Positions 48,065 to 55,300 of a DNA stretch of 64,000 bases are shown piece by piece (within the stretch, counting starts at the first letter, position 1; each line of letters starts with the position of its first letter). Under the pieces are notes generated by a model, which worked only from the letters and a program-made list of their open reading frames with translations, ran no database searches and was not told the DNA's origin. The DNA lies in contig NZ_VZCB01000011.1 in the NCBI RefSeq assembly GCF_009494395.1, forward strand, positions 1 to 64,000, written 5' to 3'. The translations under genes were made by a program, and so were the position numbers. Origin of the DNA: Segatella copri. Its GTDB lineage: Bacteria; Bacteroidota; Bacteroidia; Bacteroidales; Bacteroidaceae.

Positions 48065-48072
48065 CAAAGATA
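48065..48072 (-). promoter_or_regulatory. -7 element of susC
   Basis: TATCTTTG on the minus strand, 75 nt before the susC ATG; no clear -33 box. An activator or an ECF sigma factor may be needed. Confidence 0.45.
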
Positions 48073-48160
48073 CGTTATTTTTTAATACGGTTAAGATTTT
48101 AAGGCAATAAATGTCAGTTTTTTAAATCTTTTTAAGTAAAATAGCCAAAAAAACAATCAA

Positions 48161-48196
48161 AAAAGGCTCGCAAGAGGTGTTTCTTGCGAGCCTTTT
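48161..48196 (-). terminator. Terminator after the UPF0597/CyuA gene
   Basis: AAAAGGCTCGCAAGA pairs perfectly with TCTTGCGAGCCTTTT. On the minus strand it is followed by a T-rich run. Confidence 0.8.
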
Positions 48197-48225
48197 GATA
48201 AAGAATGTAAAAAAGACACTCTTCG

Positions 48226-49509
48226 TTATTTATGTGTCATGATATCAAGCACCATATCGTCGGTTGCTCTCATCGCATCGGCACCGATACTTGTAAGATT
48301 GTGAATACATTTATCCACATCATCATCTACGATGCCCTCTGCCGATGTCACGCATTTGCCTTCCATCGAAAGAAGAGCGGAAAGCAGGGCGGTACTGACA
48401 CCCGAAGAAATCTTCAAGGCACAGCTAGGTTTGGCACCATCGCAGATCATACCTGTAAGGTTTGCCACCATATTCTTGACAGAATTGCAGATACGGGTAT
48501 AATCACCACCCATCAGATAGGTGATACCACAACTGCTGCCCGTACTGGCTACCACGCAACCACATAGAGCTGAGAGTTTTCCCAAGCTCTGCTTGATATA
48601 GATAGCCGTCAAGTGACTGAGCATCAAGGCACGGATCATTTCTTCCTCAGTATTCTCATTCTCCAGAGCATATACCACTACAGGGTTGGTAGCACAGATT
48701 CCCTGATTGCCGCTACCGCTATTACTCATCACCGGAATCATGGCTCCACCCATTCGGGCATCGCAAGCTGAAGCGGTACGGGAGATGATGTGAGAGAATA
48801 TGTTATTACCGAAGATGCCATGACTCAAAGGACGATCCATTGTCTTACCGAGACAATGTCCATAATTACCCTTGATACTCAATTCGGCAGCCTTCATATT
48901 ATATTCCTTGGTCTTGAGGATGAAAGAGATTTCATCAAGCGGAGCTGTTGTTGCAAACTCGTAAACCATAGGAAAATTGAGTTGGATGTCATCATCAGCC
49001 TCATCACCGGCAGCACCACCACGCTTATCGAATACCACCTCGCCATTGCGCTCAGCATAAACAAAGTTGGTATGCGAACCGGAAATGATAGCTGTAGCCT
49101 GAGCATCACCGGCATAGCAGCTCACCTCTATATATAGTTTATCTACATCGCCCTGCTTCAACTTGATGTTGATTTCAGCATTCTTGATATACTGCTTGCC
49201 TTGCTCCAGACTGTCAGGAGTCAAGTCTTTGAGAACTTCAAGTTCATACTCCGGCTTTCCGATAAGGGCACCGAGTGATACGGCAATAGGCAAGCCAATC
49301 ATACCGGTACCGGGAATACCCACACCCATCGCATTCTTGAGCATGTTTGGACTCAAGAGTACTTCGATGCGATCAGGGCGTTTGCCCAGAGTAGTAGCAG
49401 CCTTAGCTGTACAGAGTGCCACAGCCATCGGTTCGGTACATCCGATGGCAGGCACAACTTCCTTGTTGACGAGCGCGATGATGCGCTCACGCTTATTTTT
49501 CTCTAACAT
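48226..49509 (-). CDS. UPF0597 / L-cysteine desulfidase (CyuA/YhaM)-like protein
   Basis: The 427-residue product has the family opening NKEVVPAIGCTEPMAVALCTAKA and conserved cysteines in NSGSGNQGICATNP, CGCVVASTGSSCGITYLMGG and GMICDGAKPSCALKISSG. These probably hold an iron-sulfur cluster, as in L-serine dehydratase alpha-like proteins. E. coli CyuA breaks L-cysteine down to pyruvate, ammonia and sulfide; archaeal CdsB does the same. The cytosolic location and substrate are inferred from family. It starts 14 nt after the pepC-like gene, so the two likely form an operon linking peptide hydrolysis with cysteine breakdown. Confidence 0.85.
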   Translation of the reverse strand: MLEKNKRERIIALVNKEVVPAIGCTEPMAVALCTAKAATTLGKRPDRIEVLLSPNMLKNAMGVGIPGTGMIGLPIAVSLGALIGKPEYELEVLKDLTPDSLEQGKQYIKNAEINIKLKQGDVDKLYIEVSCYAGDAQATAIISGSHTNFVYAERNGEVVFDKRGGAAGDEADDDIQLNFPMVYEFATTAPLDEISFILKTKEYNMKAAELSIKGNYGHCLGKTMDRPLSHGIFGNNIFSHIISRTASACDARMGGAMIPVMSNSGSGNQGICATNPVVVYALENENTEEEMIRALMLSHLTAIYIKQSLGKLSALCGCVVASTGSSCGITYLMGGDYTRICNSVKNMVANLTGMICDGAKPSCALKISSGVSTALLSALLSMEGKCVTSAEGIVDDDVDKCIHNLTSIGADAMRATDDMVLDIMTHK

Positions 49510-49523
49510 AATATAAATAGGTA

Positions 49524-50927
49524 TTAGTCTTCCAACTGGAACAAAGGATCGTCTGGAGTCAACATGGTTGGCTTCTGGTCGAATTCCTTCAGAAGCTGCT
49601 CAGAGGCATACTTCTTGTTTACTACCAGGCGGAACATGTACTCGTTGAACCAATCGTTGGTCATGATGAAGCAACCACCAAAACCATTGTCAGCCCCCCA
49701 GCTGTTCTCTACCTTCCACTTCACAGGCTTACCTGCTGCATCCAAATCAACGGCAGTCAAAGTCATGGCATGAGTAGAACCGCTATCGAAAGTAGCGATG
49801 CGGTCAGCCTTGTTCATTGGGAATGTAGTATTGAAGAGGCTGCCATAGTCGAAGTTGTCGAGAGCCAGATAGCCACGCTTTCTGTCGAGCTGCTTGCCCA
49901 CATCATAGCTTGAATACATCTTATGACCATCCTTCAAGGAAGCGATAGCGAGCTGGGCTATCTCCTCCATAGGCAGGTTCAGGTACTTCCAGTTATGACC
50001 ATCGTAGGTATGACGGTCGTATTCTACCTCGTATGTCTTGTGATAAGGACGGCGTGGGTCGTTCATCACCATGATGAAGGTGCCGTTGAGATCCTTACCA
50101 ACCGTCTCCTCATAGAAACTCTTAGGAGTATACTTCTTAGCCTCACCAATCTGCTTGCCATCCTTATCACGGAAAGCATAAGTGAATTCCTTTACAGGCT
50201 CGCCCAAAGTAAGGCTGAGCATGCGATAAACCTGAGCCAGCATTTCGGTCTTACGAGCCTGAATAGCAGCAGTTTTCTTTCCCTGAGCTACCATCTTGCG
50301 GAGTTCCAGACCATACTCACGGAGCTTGCTGCTGATAAGGCGGCTCATCTTGGAAGTATTGTTGCTGGAGAAAGTCTCAGGCTGAGCACTCATAGGCACG
50401 AGACCATATTTGCTAGCCAGGTCGGCAACGCCACAGAAAGTACCACCGTCGTTGAGAGGGTTCTTGAAGAAGAACTGCACCTGAGGATCCTCGATGCTCT
50501 TCTTACCGAGGTCGATGACACCCTGAAGCATGAGGTTAGCCTTCTCCAACTGGTCGTAGAAGAAGAGATAATCCTGAGAATACTCCACCACTCTACCCTG
50601 CTTGTCGTTGACAGCAAAGTTGGAACGGAGCACATTGAAGCCGCTAAACATCCAGCAACGACCCGAACTCTTCTGATTATGAATGCTCTGAGAAGGAGTC
50701 TCGATGCTGAAATGGGTATCAACAGGAGCCTCATTGGCATGATTTTTTACCAGATCATCAATATTGTTGTTAGCAACAGCATTAAAGAGAGCCTTGTGTG
50801 CAGCACATGCATGGTTTTTCTCCATCTGCTGAAGAGCAGACTGGCTGATGCCGCCACCCTTGGTCTGCGCCATCATAGACATGGAAGCCATCAGCATGGC
50901 TCCAATCAGTAATACGTTTTTTCTCAT
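49524..50927 (-). CDS. Secreted C1-family aminopeptidase (PepC/bleomycin hydrolase-like)
   Basis: The 467-residue product has a signal peptide (LLIGAMLMASMSMMAQ) and a papain-like peptidase of the C1B group. The catalytic cysteine is in SGRCWMFSGFN (about residue 92), the histidine in SGSTHAMTLTAVD (about residue 390) and the asparagine in WKVENSWGADNGFGG. Usual cytosolic PepC lacks a signal peptide, so this is an exported version, as in many Bacteroidota. It has a consensus promoter at 50957-50988 and probably shares a transcript with the CyuA-like gene. Confidence 0.92.
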   Translation of the reverse strand: MRKNVLLIGAMLMASMSMMAQTKGGGISQSALQQMEKNHACAAHKALFNAVANNNIDDLVKNHANEAPVDTHFSIETPSQSIHNQKSSGRCWMFSGFNVLRSNFAVNDKQGRVVEYSQDYLFFYDQLEKANLMLQGVIDLGKKSIEDPQVQFFFKNPLNDGGTFCGVADLASKYGLVPMSAQPETFSSNNTSKMSRLISSKLREYGLELRKMVAQGKKTAAIQARKTEMLAQVYRMLSLTLGEPVKEFTYAFRDKDGKQIGEAKKYTPKSFYEETVGKDLNGTFIMVMNDPRRPYHKTYEVEYDRHTYDGHNWKYLNLPMEEIAQLAIASLKDGHKMYSSYDVGKQLDRKRGYLALDNFDYGSLFNTTFPMNKADRIATFDSGSTHAMTLTAVDLDAAGKPVKWKVENSWGADNGFGGCFIMTNDWFNEYMFRLVVNKKYASEQLLKEFDQKPTMLTPDDPLFQLED

Positions 50928-50956
50928 AATCTTCTATATTTATTTATTTCTTTGTG

Positions 50957-50988
50957 CAAAAATAACACTATTTTGCGTACTTTCCAAA
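50957..50988 (-). promoter_or_regulatory. Promoter of the C1 aminopeptidase operon
   Basis: On the minus strand TTTG (50985-50988), 20 bp, and TATTTTTG (50957-50964) match the Bacteroidota consensus 30 nt before the ATG. Confidence 0.75.
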
Positions 50989-51101
50989 CTTTTATGCTGA
51001 AAAATGCGAAGACGCTTACGAATGAAAGCCATTTTCTAAAAAAACAAGTTAAATTTTTCTTAATTAACAAGGAGTTCTGCAAATACATTACGGTTTTTTA
51101 T

Positions 51102-51109
51102 TATATTTG
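51102..51109 (+). promoter_or_regulatory. -7 element before the X1 array
   Basis: TATATTTG fits the consensus and lies 75 nt before the first remnant ATG (51184). There is no good -33 TTTG. It may drive X1, the mini-ORF and X2. Confidence 0.45.
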
Positions 51110-51183
51110 CAAGCGAAATACTAAGTCAAATTTACGATAGTATCGTATTGGCTACACATTGTATAACAACAAACAACAAACCT

Positions 51184-51292
51184 ATGATTGGTAAAGTAAA
51201 AAACCGATGCTTGTTTTTGTTGGCATGGCTTGCAAGATGACAACAAATATGGGCTCATTGAAAATCATATTAGAACCCCTAAAGGACATTAA
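51184..51292 (+). pseudogene. Remnant of gene B: leader, internal scrap and toxin tail joined
   Basis: 51184-51240 encodes an 18-residue start (KNRCLFLLAWLA) that matches the signal peptide of gene B (FRCLFLLTWFA at 58865). The stretch 51239-51292, in another frame, reads DNKYGLI, which matches B's interior near 60713-60735, joined directly to ENHIRTPKGH and a stop, the tail of a B-type toxin. So nearly all of a B gene was lost by at least two deletions. X1 starts 3 nt after this stop, just as X4 abuts the stop of intact B. Confidence 0.75.
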
Positions 51293-51295
51293 ACA

Positions 51296-51853
51296 ATGGA
51301 AAAGTATATAATTATAACCGAATTTGGAGATCAGCAAGATATAAGAGTGGGACTAAAATCTTGTAAAAACAAGTACAATCTTCTTCTCTGCTGGGCAAAA
51401 CATCTTTCTTATCCTTATATTGGTATTAAATCCAAGACGAAGCTTATCGAAGATATAAAATTTGATTTGCGCGAATTTAAACAATATGTTATGAATGCCA
51501 GAAGTTATATGACGAATTTTTATCATGAATCATATCTAGTAAATGGCATCCATATAGAACTGTATATCGTTAAACGTGAGCAAAATTGCGAATCTTCATT
51601 TTTATTTAAAATATTTGTTTTTTATAAGAATTGGGATTTCCAAGTGGAGAAAGAATACAACTCCCCATTTGCTGCTTTAGTTGATAGCTTAAACATAATA
51701 CAATGGAATGAATTCTCACAAGAAGAGAAAAATGAGTTTGAAAAGGTTCTAAAATCGACAAGCCATGTAAATTGCGTTATTCGCAATTTAGTTTGGAACT
51801 TAGAATGTTCCATACTTGGCAACAGTTTAAAAGTATATATCGTGAAGTCATGA
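51296..51853 (+). CDS. X1: putative immunity protein of the RHS locus
   Basis: The 185-residue AT-rich gene product begins MEKYIIITEFGDQQ and ends ECSILGNSLKVYIVKS, the end shared by all four X proteins. I recognise no known family. No signal peptide or membrane segment is seen, so it should be cytosolic; lysine and aromatic content is high. It lies directly behind a toxin tail remnant and overlaps the next ORF by ATGA. Its last 144 nt are nearly identical to those of X3, while the 5' part differs. From position relative to the RHS toxin B I infer an immunity role, here an orphan because its toxin is gone. Confidence 0.6.
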   Translation: MEKYIIITEFGDQQDIRVGLKSCKNKYNLLLCWAKHLSYPYIGIKSKTKLIEDIKFDLREFKQYVMNARSYMTNFYHESYLVNGIHIELYIVKREQNCESSFLFKIFVFYKNWDFQVEKEYNSPFAALVDSLNIIQWNEFSQEEKNEFEKVLKSTSHVNCVIRNLVWNLECSILGNSLKVYIVKS

Positions 51854-52068
51854 AAAAGATATTATTTATAGCACTCAGCATCATACTCTCCGCTCCAACA
51901 TTTGGAGCGGATGGTAATCATCGTGATTACTCCCCAAAGTTACTAGAGGCAGCTGCCTTTGACAGAACATCCACCATTCCTGTGGGCAACGATACTGGCA
52001 GCCTGGCTTTCTCTATAAAAGATAATAAGGGTGAAAATCATAGTAGAAATCAGAAGGGGAATCGCTAA
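51850..52068 (+). pseudogene. Mini-ORF: start of gene A fused to the end of gene B
   Basis: This intact 72-codon frame encodes the signal peptide and first residues of A (to SLAFSI, about residue 56) and then, in frame, the last residues of B (GENHSRNQKG and two more). The matching intact region spans 55297-62146, so about 6.6 kb of A and B was removed with the frame kept. It starts inside X1's stop (ATGA) and its stop overlaps the X2 start (TAATG). It may be a chance product of deletion or may still be made as a small secreted peptide. Confidence 0.8.
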
Positions 52069-52619
52069 TGAAAAAATATTTATTTTTAACAGATTATCAA
52101 ACAGGACTTATTGTGAAAACAGAGATATTAGAAGCTGAAAATGAGAAAAATGTAGTATTAAAATGGATAAAAACATTGCGTTTTCCTTATATAGGTCCTG
52201 TTGCTCGTAAGAAGATACAGGAAGAATATCTTACTGGGGTTGAATCTTCCGCTTGTATTCGTAGAATGCAAGGGCTTCATTGTATGTTCTTTTTCCAAAA
52301 TAACAGAATAATTGATGCACATTTTTTGGATGTATCTTCCATTTTACAAGGAAGTACTGAATCTAAACGTAATTTAATTATTGCTTATTTCAAAGGTGGA
52401 ATTTATATTTCCAAAAGCAAAGCAGAATTGCCATTAACCACAATTTCACATTGGGCAAGATACTTATCTTGGCACTATTATTCTAAAGAAGAACGTGCCG
52501 AAATCAGGAAGAACATTTATAATATTAAAGAATTAAATGAAACTTTAAAAGACTTAGTTTGGAACTTTGAATGCTCCATACTTGGCAACAATTTAAAAGT
52601 ATATATAGTGAAGTCATGA
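52068..52619 (+). CDS. X2: putative immunity protein of the RHS locus
   Basis: The 183-residue product begins MKKYLFLTDYQTGLIVKTE and has the shared family ending ECSILGNNLKVYIVKS. From residue about 128 on (HWARYLSWHYYSKEERAEI) it is nearly identical to X4, also at the DNA level (52449-52619 against 62519-62689), but the first 125 residues differ. No signal peptide or known domain. Preceded by a toxin tail (mini-ORF end) with a 1-nt TAATG overlap, so it is read right after the toxin stop like X4. The immunity function is inferred from position. Confidence 0.6.
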   Translation: MKKYLFLTDYQTGLIVKTEILEAENEKNVVLKWIKTLRFPYIGPVARKKIQEEYLTGVESSACIRRMQGLHCMFFFQNNRIIDAHFLDVSSILQGSTESKRNLIIAYFKGGIYISKSKAELPLTTISHWARYLSWHYYSKEERAEIRKNIYNIKELNETLKDLVWNFECSILGNNLKVYIVKS

Positions 52620-52672
52620 AAAAGATATTGTTTATAGGTCGTGCAGGAAGTTCGAGTTTCCCTAAGATGTGA
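52616..52672 (+). pseudogene. Remnant of the gene A start after X2
   Basis: ATG at 52616 overlaps the X2 stop. MKKILFI matches A, then the sequence departs at about 52637 into IS-like DNA, and the frame stops after 18 codons. The X-to-A junction is thus kept although A was lost. Confidence 0.8.
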
Positions 52673-52889
52673 GGAAATGACTCGCATAGCTAACGAAAGA
52701 GAGGAACATCGGCTTATGCTGAAGGCTTCGTTACGCTCTATCGATTTAGGAAGGAAGGAATAAAGACAAGAGGTGGGGGATAGGCATCTTTACGAGTTGG
52801 AAAGAGCTTCTTACCATGTCGGAAAGAGTATCTTCTCGGGTTGGAGAAAGTATCATTCCGGGTGCTAGGAAGTAACTTCTCCATTGTTG

Positions 52890-52967
52890 CCACTAGGCTC
52901 GGCAGACCTGCTGAGCCTAGTCAGCAGGTCTGCTGACTGCAGTCGGCACCTCTGTCGAGCCTAGTGG
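52890..52967. repeat. Complex nested hairpin within the IS remnant
   Basis: The outer arms CCACTAGGCTCG (52890-52901) and CGAGCCTAGTGG (52956-52967) are perfect. Inside, GCAGACCTGCTGA (52902-52914) is complementary to TCAGCAGGTCTGC (52921-52933), and GTCAGCAG/CTGCTGAC (52920-52927/52930-52937) offers a competing stem. Confidence 0.8.
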
Positions 52968-53310
52968 GAACACCTTGTTGTCGTACAACTACTGGTGCGC
53001 CCATTTGGAGCTTACGCCAATCCATGGAAGCTCTCGTCATCATTCGATAATAGCAGTTCTTGCCAGTACTCAACAAGTCGTAATATGATTTCTTGTACAT
53101 AGAGTGAATACTTTCACTTGCTATGCGAAACAGACACAAAGACAGGATTAGTTGAACGGCAGGAATACCTGCTTCTTTCTCCAAAGATAGCTTGCAGAGG
53201 AGATGACCTAGTCCAAAACGGGTAAAAAGTGCCATTAAATTGATTCGCAAGGATCTTTTAACACTTAATATGTTTGATAACTCAGAAAAATTGCTTAATT
53301 TTGCATTCAT
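52921..53310 (-). pseudogene. DDE transposase, N-terminal fragment
   Basis: The first 98 or so residues (LSNFSELSNILSVKRSLRIN, FGLGHLLCKLSLEKEAG, YKKSYYDLLSTGKNCYYRMM) look like the N-terminus of IS4-superfamily transposases common in Bacteroidota, which are about 400 residues or more. After DWRKL the frame runs into unrelated sequence and stops, so the catalytic DDE part is gone. A TATCTTTG on the minus strand (53357-53364) may have been its promoter. Confidence 0.6.
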
Positions 53311-53451
53311 AACAGTTACTCTTTAAATCGTTGTTTTTTTTGTTCTTTAGCGATTACAAAGATACAACTTTTTATCGAGAAACTGATATTTTTACCCTAT
53401 TATTTGGGGGTGGGAAACTTTAATAAAGAAACTATCTAATCATATAAATGT

Positions 53452-53982
53452 ATGGAAAAAATAAAACTTGTATTAGGTATTTTATTGGGATTTACTCTTT
53501 CATTTTTTAATGCTTCTTTGCTTAAAAATAGTACAACAAAAACGGATGAGCAATACATTGTTACCAATAGCAGAGATGTATTCATATTGGATTCTGTAGA
53601 ATTTAAACTTACCTCAGACTCTGTTCTTCTATATGGAAACGAAGATTCATATACAGAACTCTTATATCATTATGGAAGTATTCATAATGGTTCTAAAGAA
53701 CTCTTATATTATGCATTAATCATGGCAGACAAATATTCTTATCCCGAAGCTTCTTATAATATTTTCGGCGCTATTAAAGATTTTAAAAAGAACAACACTT
53801 TATTATTGTCTGAAATGATGAGATATTACTTATTGTATGGGGCAAAAAACGGAAGTTCAAGTTCTTGTTTTCAATTAAAGGAATATTACGAAAAAGGAAT
53901 ATTATTCGAAAGAAATCAGAGAAAAGCAAAATTCTATGAGAATAAGATAAACGAAATTTATAAGATAAAATGGACAAAATAA
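53452..53982 (+). CDS. Membrane-anchored protein of unknown function, possible immunity gene
   Basis: The 176-residue product has an N-terminal hydrophobic segment (LVLGILLGFTLSFFNASLL) that could be a signal anchor, so the rest would face the periplasm. The body is mostly helical and ends with SCFQLKEYYEKGILFERNQRKAKFYENK, which recalls Sel1-like repeats. It is AT-rich like the X genes. It overlaps the next gene by 13 nt, and both carry a similar central pattern (LLYYALIMADKYSYPEASY here). I do not recognise a family. By place between toxin remnants it may be an immunity gene or cargo brought by recombination. Confidence 0.55.
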   Translation: MEKIKLVLGILLGFTLSFFNASLLKNSTTKTDEQYIVTNSRDVFILDSVEFKLTSDSVLLYGNEDSYTELLYHYGSIHNGSKELLYYALIMADKYSYPEASYNIFGAIKDFKKNNTLLLSEMMRYYLLYGAKNGSSSSCFQLKEYYEKGILFERNQRKAKFYENKINEIYKIKWTK

Positions 53983-54359
53983 GAAATATGCATAATGTTG
54001 CCTTAGGCATCATTATAGGTTTGTTTTTGGGGGGAATTTTTCAAGCACGCCCTAAGTTTGAATGGAATTTGGGAGTAAAGCAACCAGTCGTCCCTCAATG
54101 GAATATAAACAAGATAAAATCTGCAATTATTAAAGAGAAGAGCATAAAAGATTATGAATTACTTAAAGAATTATCTGGCGGGCATTTAAAAAAAGAAGAC
54201 ATTTTCTATGGCTTACTTATGAATGAATACCACCCTAACGATACCACTTACAAAGACCTAAGAAATGTCTTGGTTGAAATCTACAATATCCCTCCAAAAG
54301 ATACCATCACTTTGATGTGGGTTAAAAAACTTGATGAAATGTACAAAAACAATAAATAG
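53970..54359 (+). CDS. Small membrane-anchored protein of unknown function
   Basis: The 129-residue product has an N-terminal hydrophobic segment (VALGIIIGLFLGGIFQA) and a short helical domain (KKEDIFYGLLMNEYHPNDTTYKDL) that resembles the middle of the upstream protein (LLYYALIMADKY). The two overlap by 13 nt and were probably duplicated from one ancestor. The first Met (MDKIRN) overlaps the upstream gene; a second at 53988 (MHNVAL) is possible. Function is unknown. Confidence 0.55.
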   Translation: MDKIRNMHNVALGIIIGLFLGGIFQARPKFEWNLGVKQPVVPQWNINKIKSAIIKEKSIKDYELLKELSGGHLKKEDIFYGLLMNEYHPNDTTYKDLRNVLVEIYNIPPKDTITLMWVKKLDEMYKNNK

Positions 54360-54414
54360 TGTTCTCCAAATTAATATTAAGTATTTAATAATTAGATATT
54401 CATAACACTTTTAA

Positions 54415-54446
54415 TTTGGCTGTTTCACTAAAAATTAGTATCTTTG
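54415..54446 (+). promoter_or_regulatory. IS-derived promoter before X3-A-B-X4
   Basis: TTTG (54415-54418), exactly 20 bp, then TATCTTTG (54439-54446) is a perfect Bacteroidota promoter. It precedes the transposase start at 54467 but now also points into X3-A-B-X4, with no terminator seen before X3 at 54743. Confidence 0.65.
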
Positions 54447-54466
54447 TCATGTTAAAGAGAATAATT

Positions 54467-54740
54467 ATGAAATATAGTTCACAATATAACCCCCTTACTT
54501 TAGATTTGTTCAAATCATCTTTCGATGATCTGAACAAGACCAATCGTTGGGTGATTCTTGGTGATAAGGTTCCATGGGCAGAAGTTGAAAAGACTTATAA
54601 TTCTCGCCTTGGCAACAAATATAAGGGAGCAGGCTATGCCATGATGGCTAACTCCAACATCAACAAGGTGCAAGGGTACAACAGAGGAAAGAATGAATTT
54701 TAAAGATGAAAATCATAGTAGAAACGCTAAAGGACATTAA
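54467..54740 (+). pseudogene. Transposase start fused to the end of a B gene
   Basis: 54467 to about 54630 encodes the start of an IS5/IS1182-like transposase (MKYSSQYNPLTLDLFKSSF, NRWVILGDKVPWAE). At KGAG it joins AMMANSNINKVQGYNRGK, which matches B's pre-toxin region (MMANSNSNKAQGYNRGKK). The frame stops at 54703. The toxin tail ENHSRNAKGH with its stop at 54738-54740 follows in a different frame, 2 nt before X3. So an IS (or recombination at GCAGGCTATG) removed most of a B copy. Confidence 0.75.
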
Positions 54741-54742
54741 CA

Positions 54743-55300
54743 ATGGAAAAGTATATTGTTATAACAGAATATGGAGAACAAAAGCAAGATATTACAGTAG
54801 AGAGTATATCATGTAAAAATAAAAATAACTTGCTGCTTTGCTGGGCAAGAAGAGTTTCCTATCCCCGTATTGGCATAAAATCCAAACAAAAACTTAGACG
54901 AGAAGTATTATTTCACTGCAACATATTAAACAGTAGTCTTGTCCTAGTAAATGGTACGCAAAATCTTTATACAGATCTCTATATAATAAATGGTATTTTC
55001 ATTGCTGTTTATGCCATTAAAGTTAGAAAATTAATAGAAGTTTCTAATTCATATGTCATATTAGGCTTTTATAAAACATGGGGGATTATGGCAGAGAAAA
55101 TATTAGATTCCCCACTGGATGCATTAAACCATTTTTTAGCCATGATTCCATGGAAAGAATTCTCACAAGAAGAGAAAAATGAGTTTGAAAAGGTTCTAAA
55201 ATCGACAAGCCATGTAAATTGCGTTATTCGCAATTTAGTATGGAACTTCGAATGTTCCATACTTGGCAATAGTTTAAAAGTATATATAGTGAAGTCATGA
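54743..55300 (+). CDS. X3: putative immunity protein directly upstream of gene A
   Basis: The 185-residue product begins MEKYIVITEYGEQKQDIT, close to X1, then differs in the middle, and its last 48 residues (EFSQEEKNEFEKVLKS onward to VYIVKS) are almost those of X1. It is AT-rich with no signal peptide. The stop overlaps the A start by ATGA, so A is translationally coupled to it. It is preceded by a toxin tail. It may be an orphan immunity gene left by an earlier toxin, now coupled to the next toxin operon. Confidence 0.62.
   Translation: MEKYIVITEYGEQKQDITVESISCKNKNNLLLCWARRVSYPRIGIKSKQKLRREVLFHCNILNSSLVLVNGTQNLYTDLYIINGIFIAVYAIKVRKLIEVSNSYVILGFYKTWGIMAEKILDSPLDALNHFLAMIPWKEFSQEEKNEFEKVLKSTSHVNCVIRNLVWNFECSILGNSLKVYIVKS

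Larger units (their letters stand above)
52637..53425. mobile_element. Decayed IS element
   Basis: The stretch from the A-remnant break to just before 53452 holds a transposase 5' fragment on the minus strand, GC-rich foreign sequence and a complex hairpin. GAGTTTCCC near the left end and GGGAAACTT near the right end might be remains of inverted repeats. No target duplication was found. The boundaries are approximate. Confidence 0.5.

Noticed and set aside
52890..52967. Integron attC site
   Set aside because: The hairpin is complex, but no integron integrase or cassette array is present and the expected attC core sites are not recognisable.
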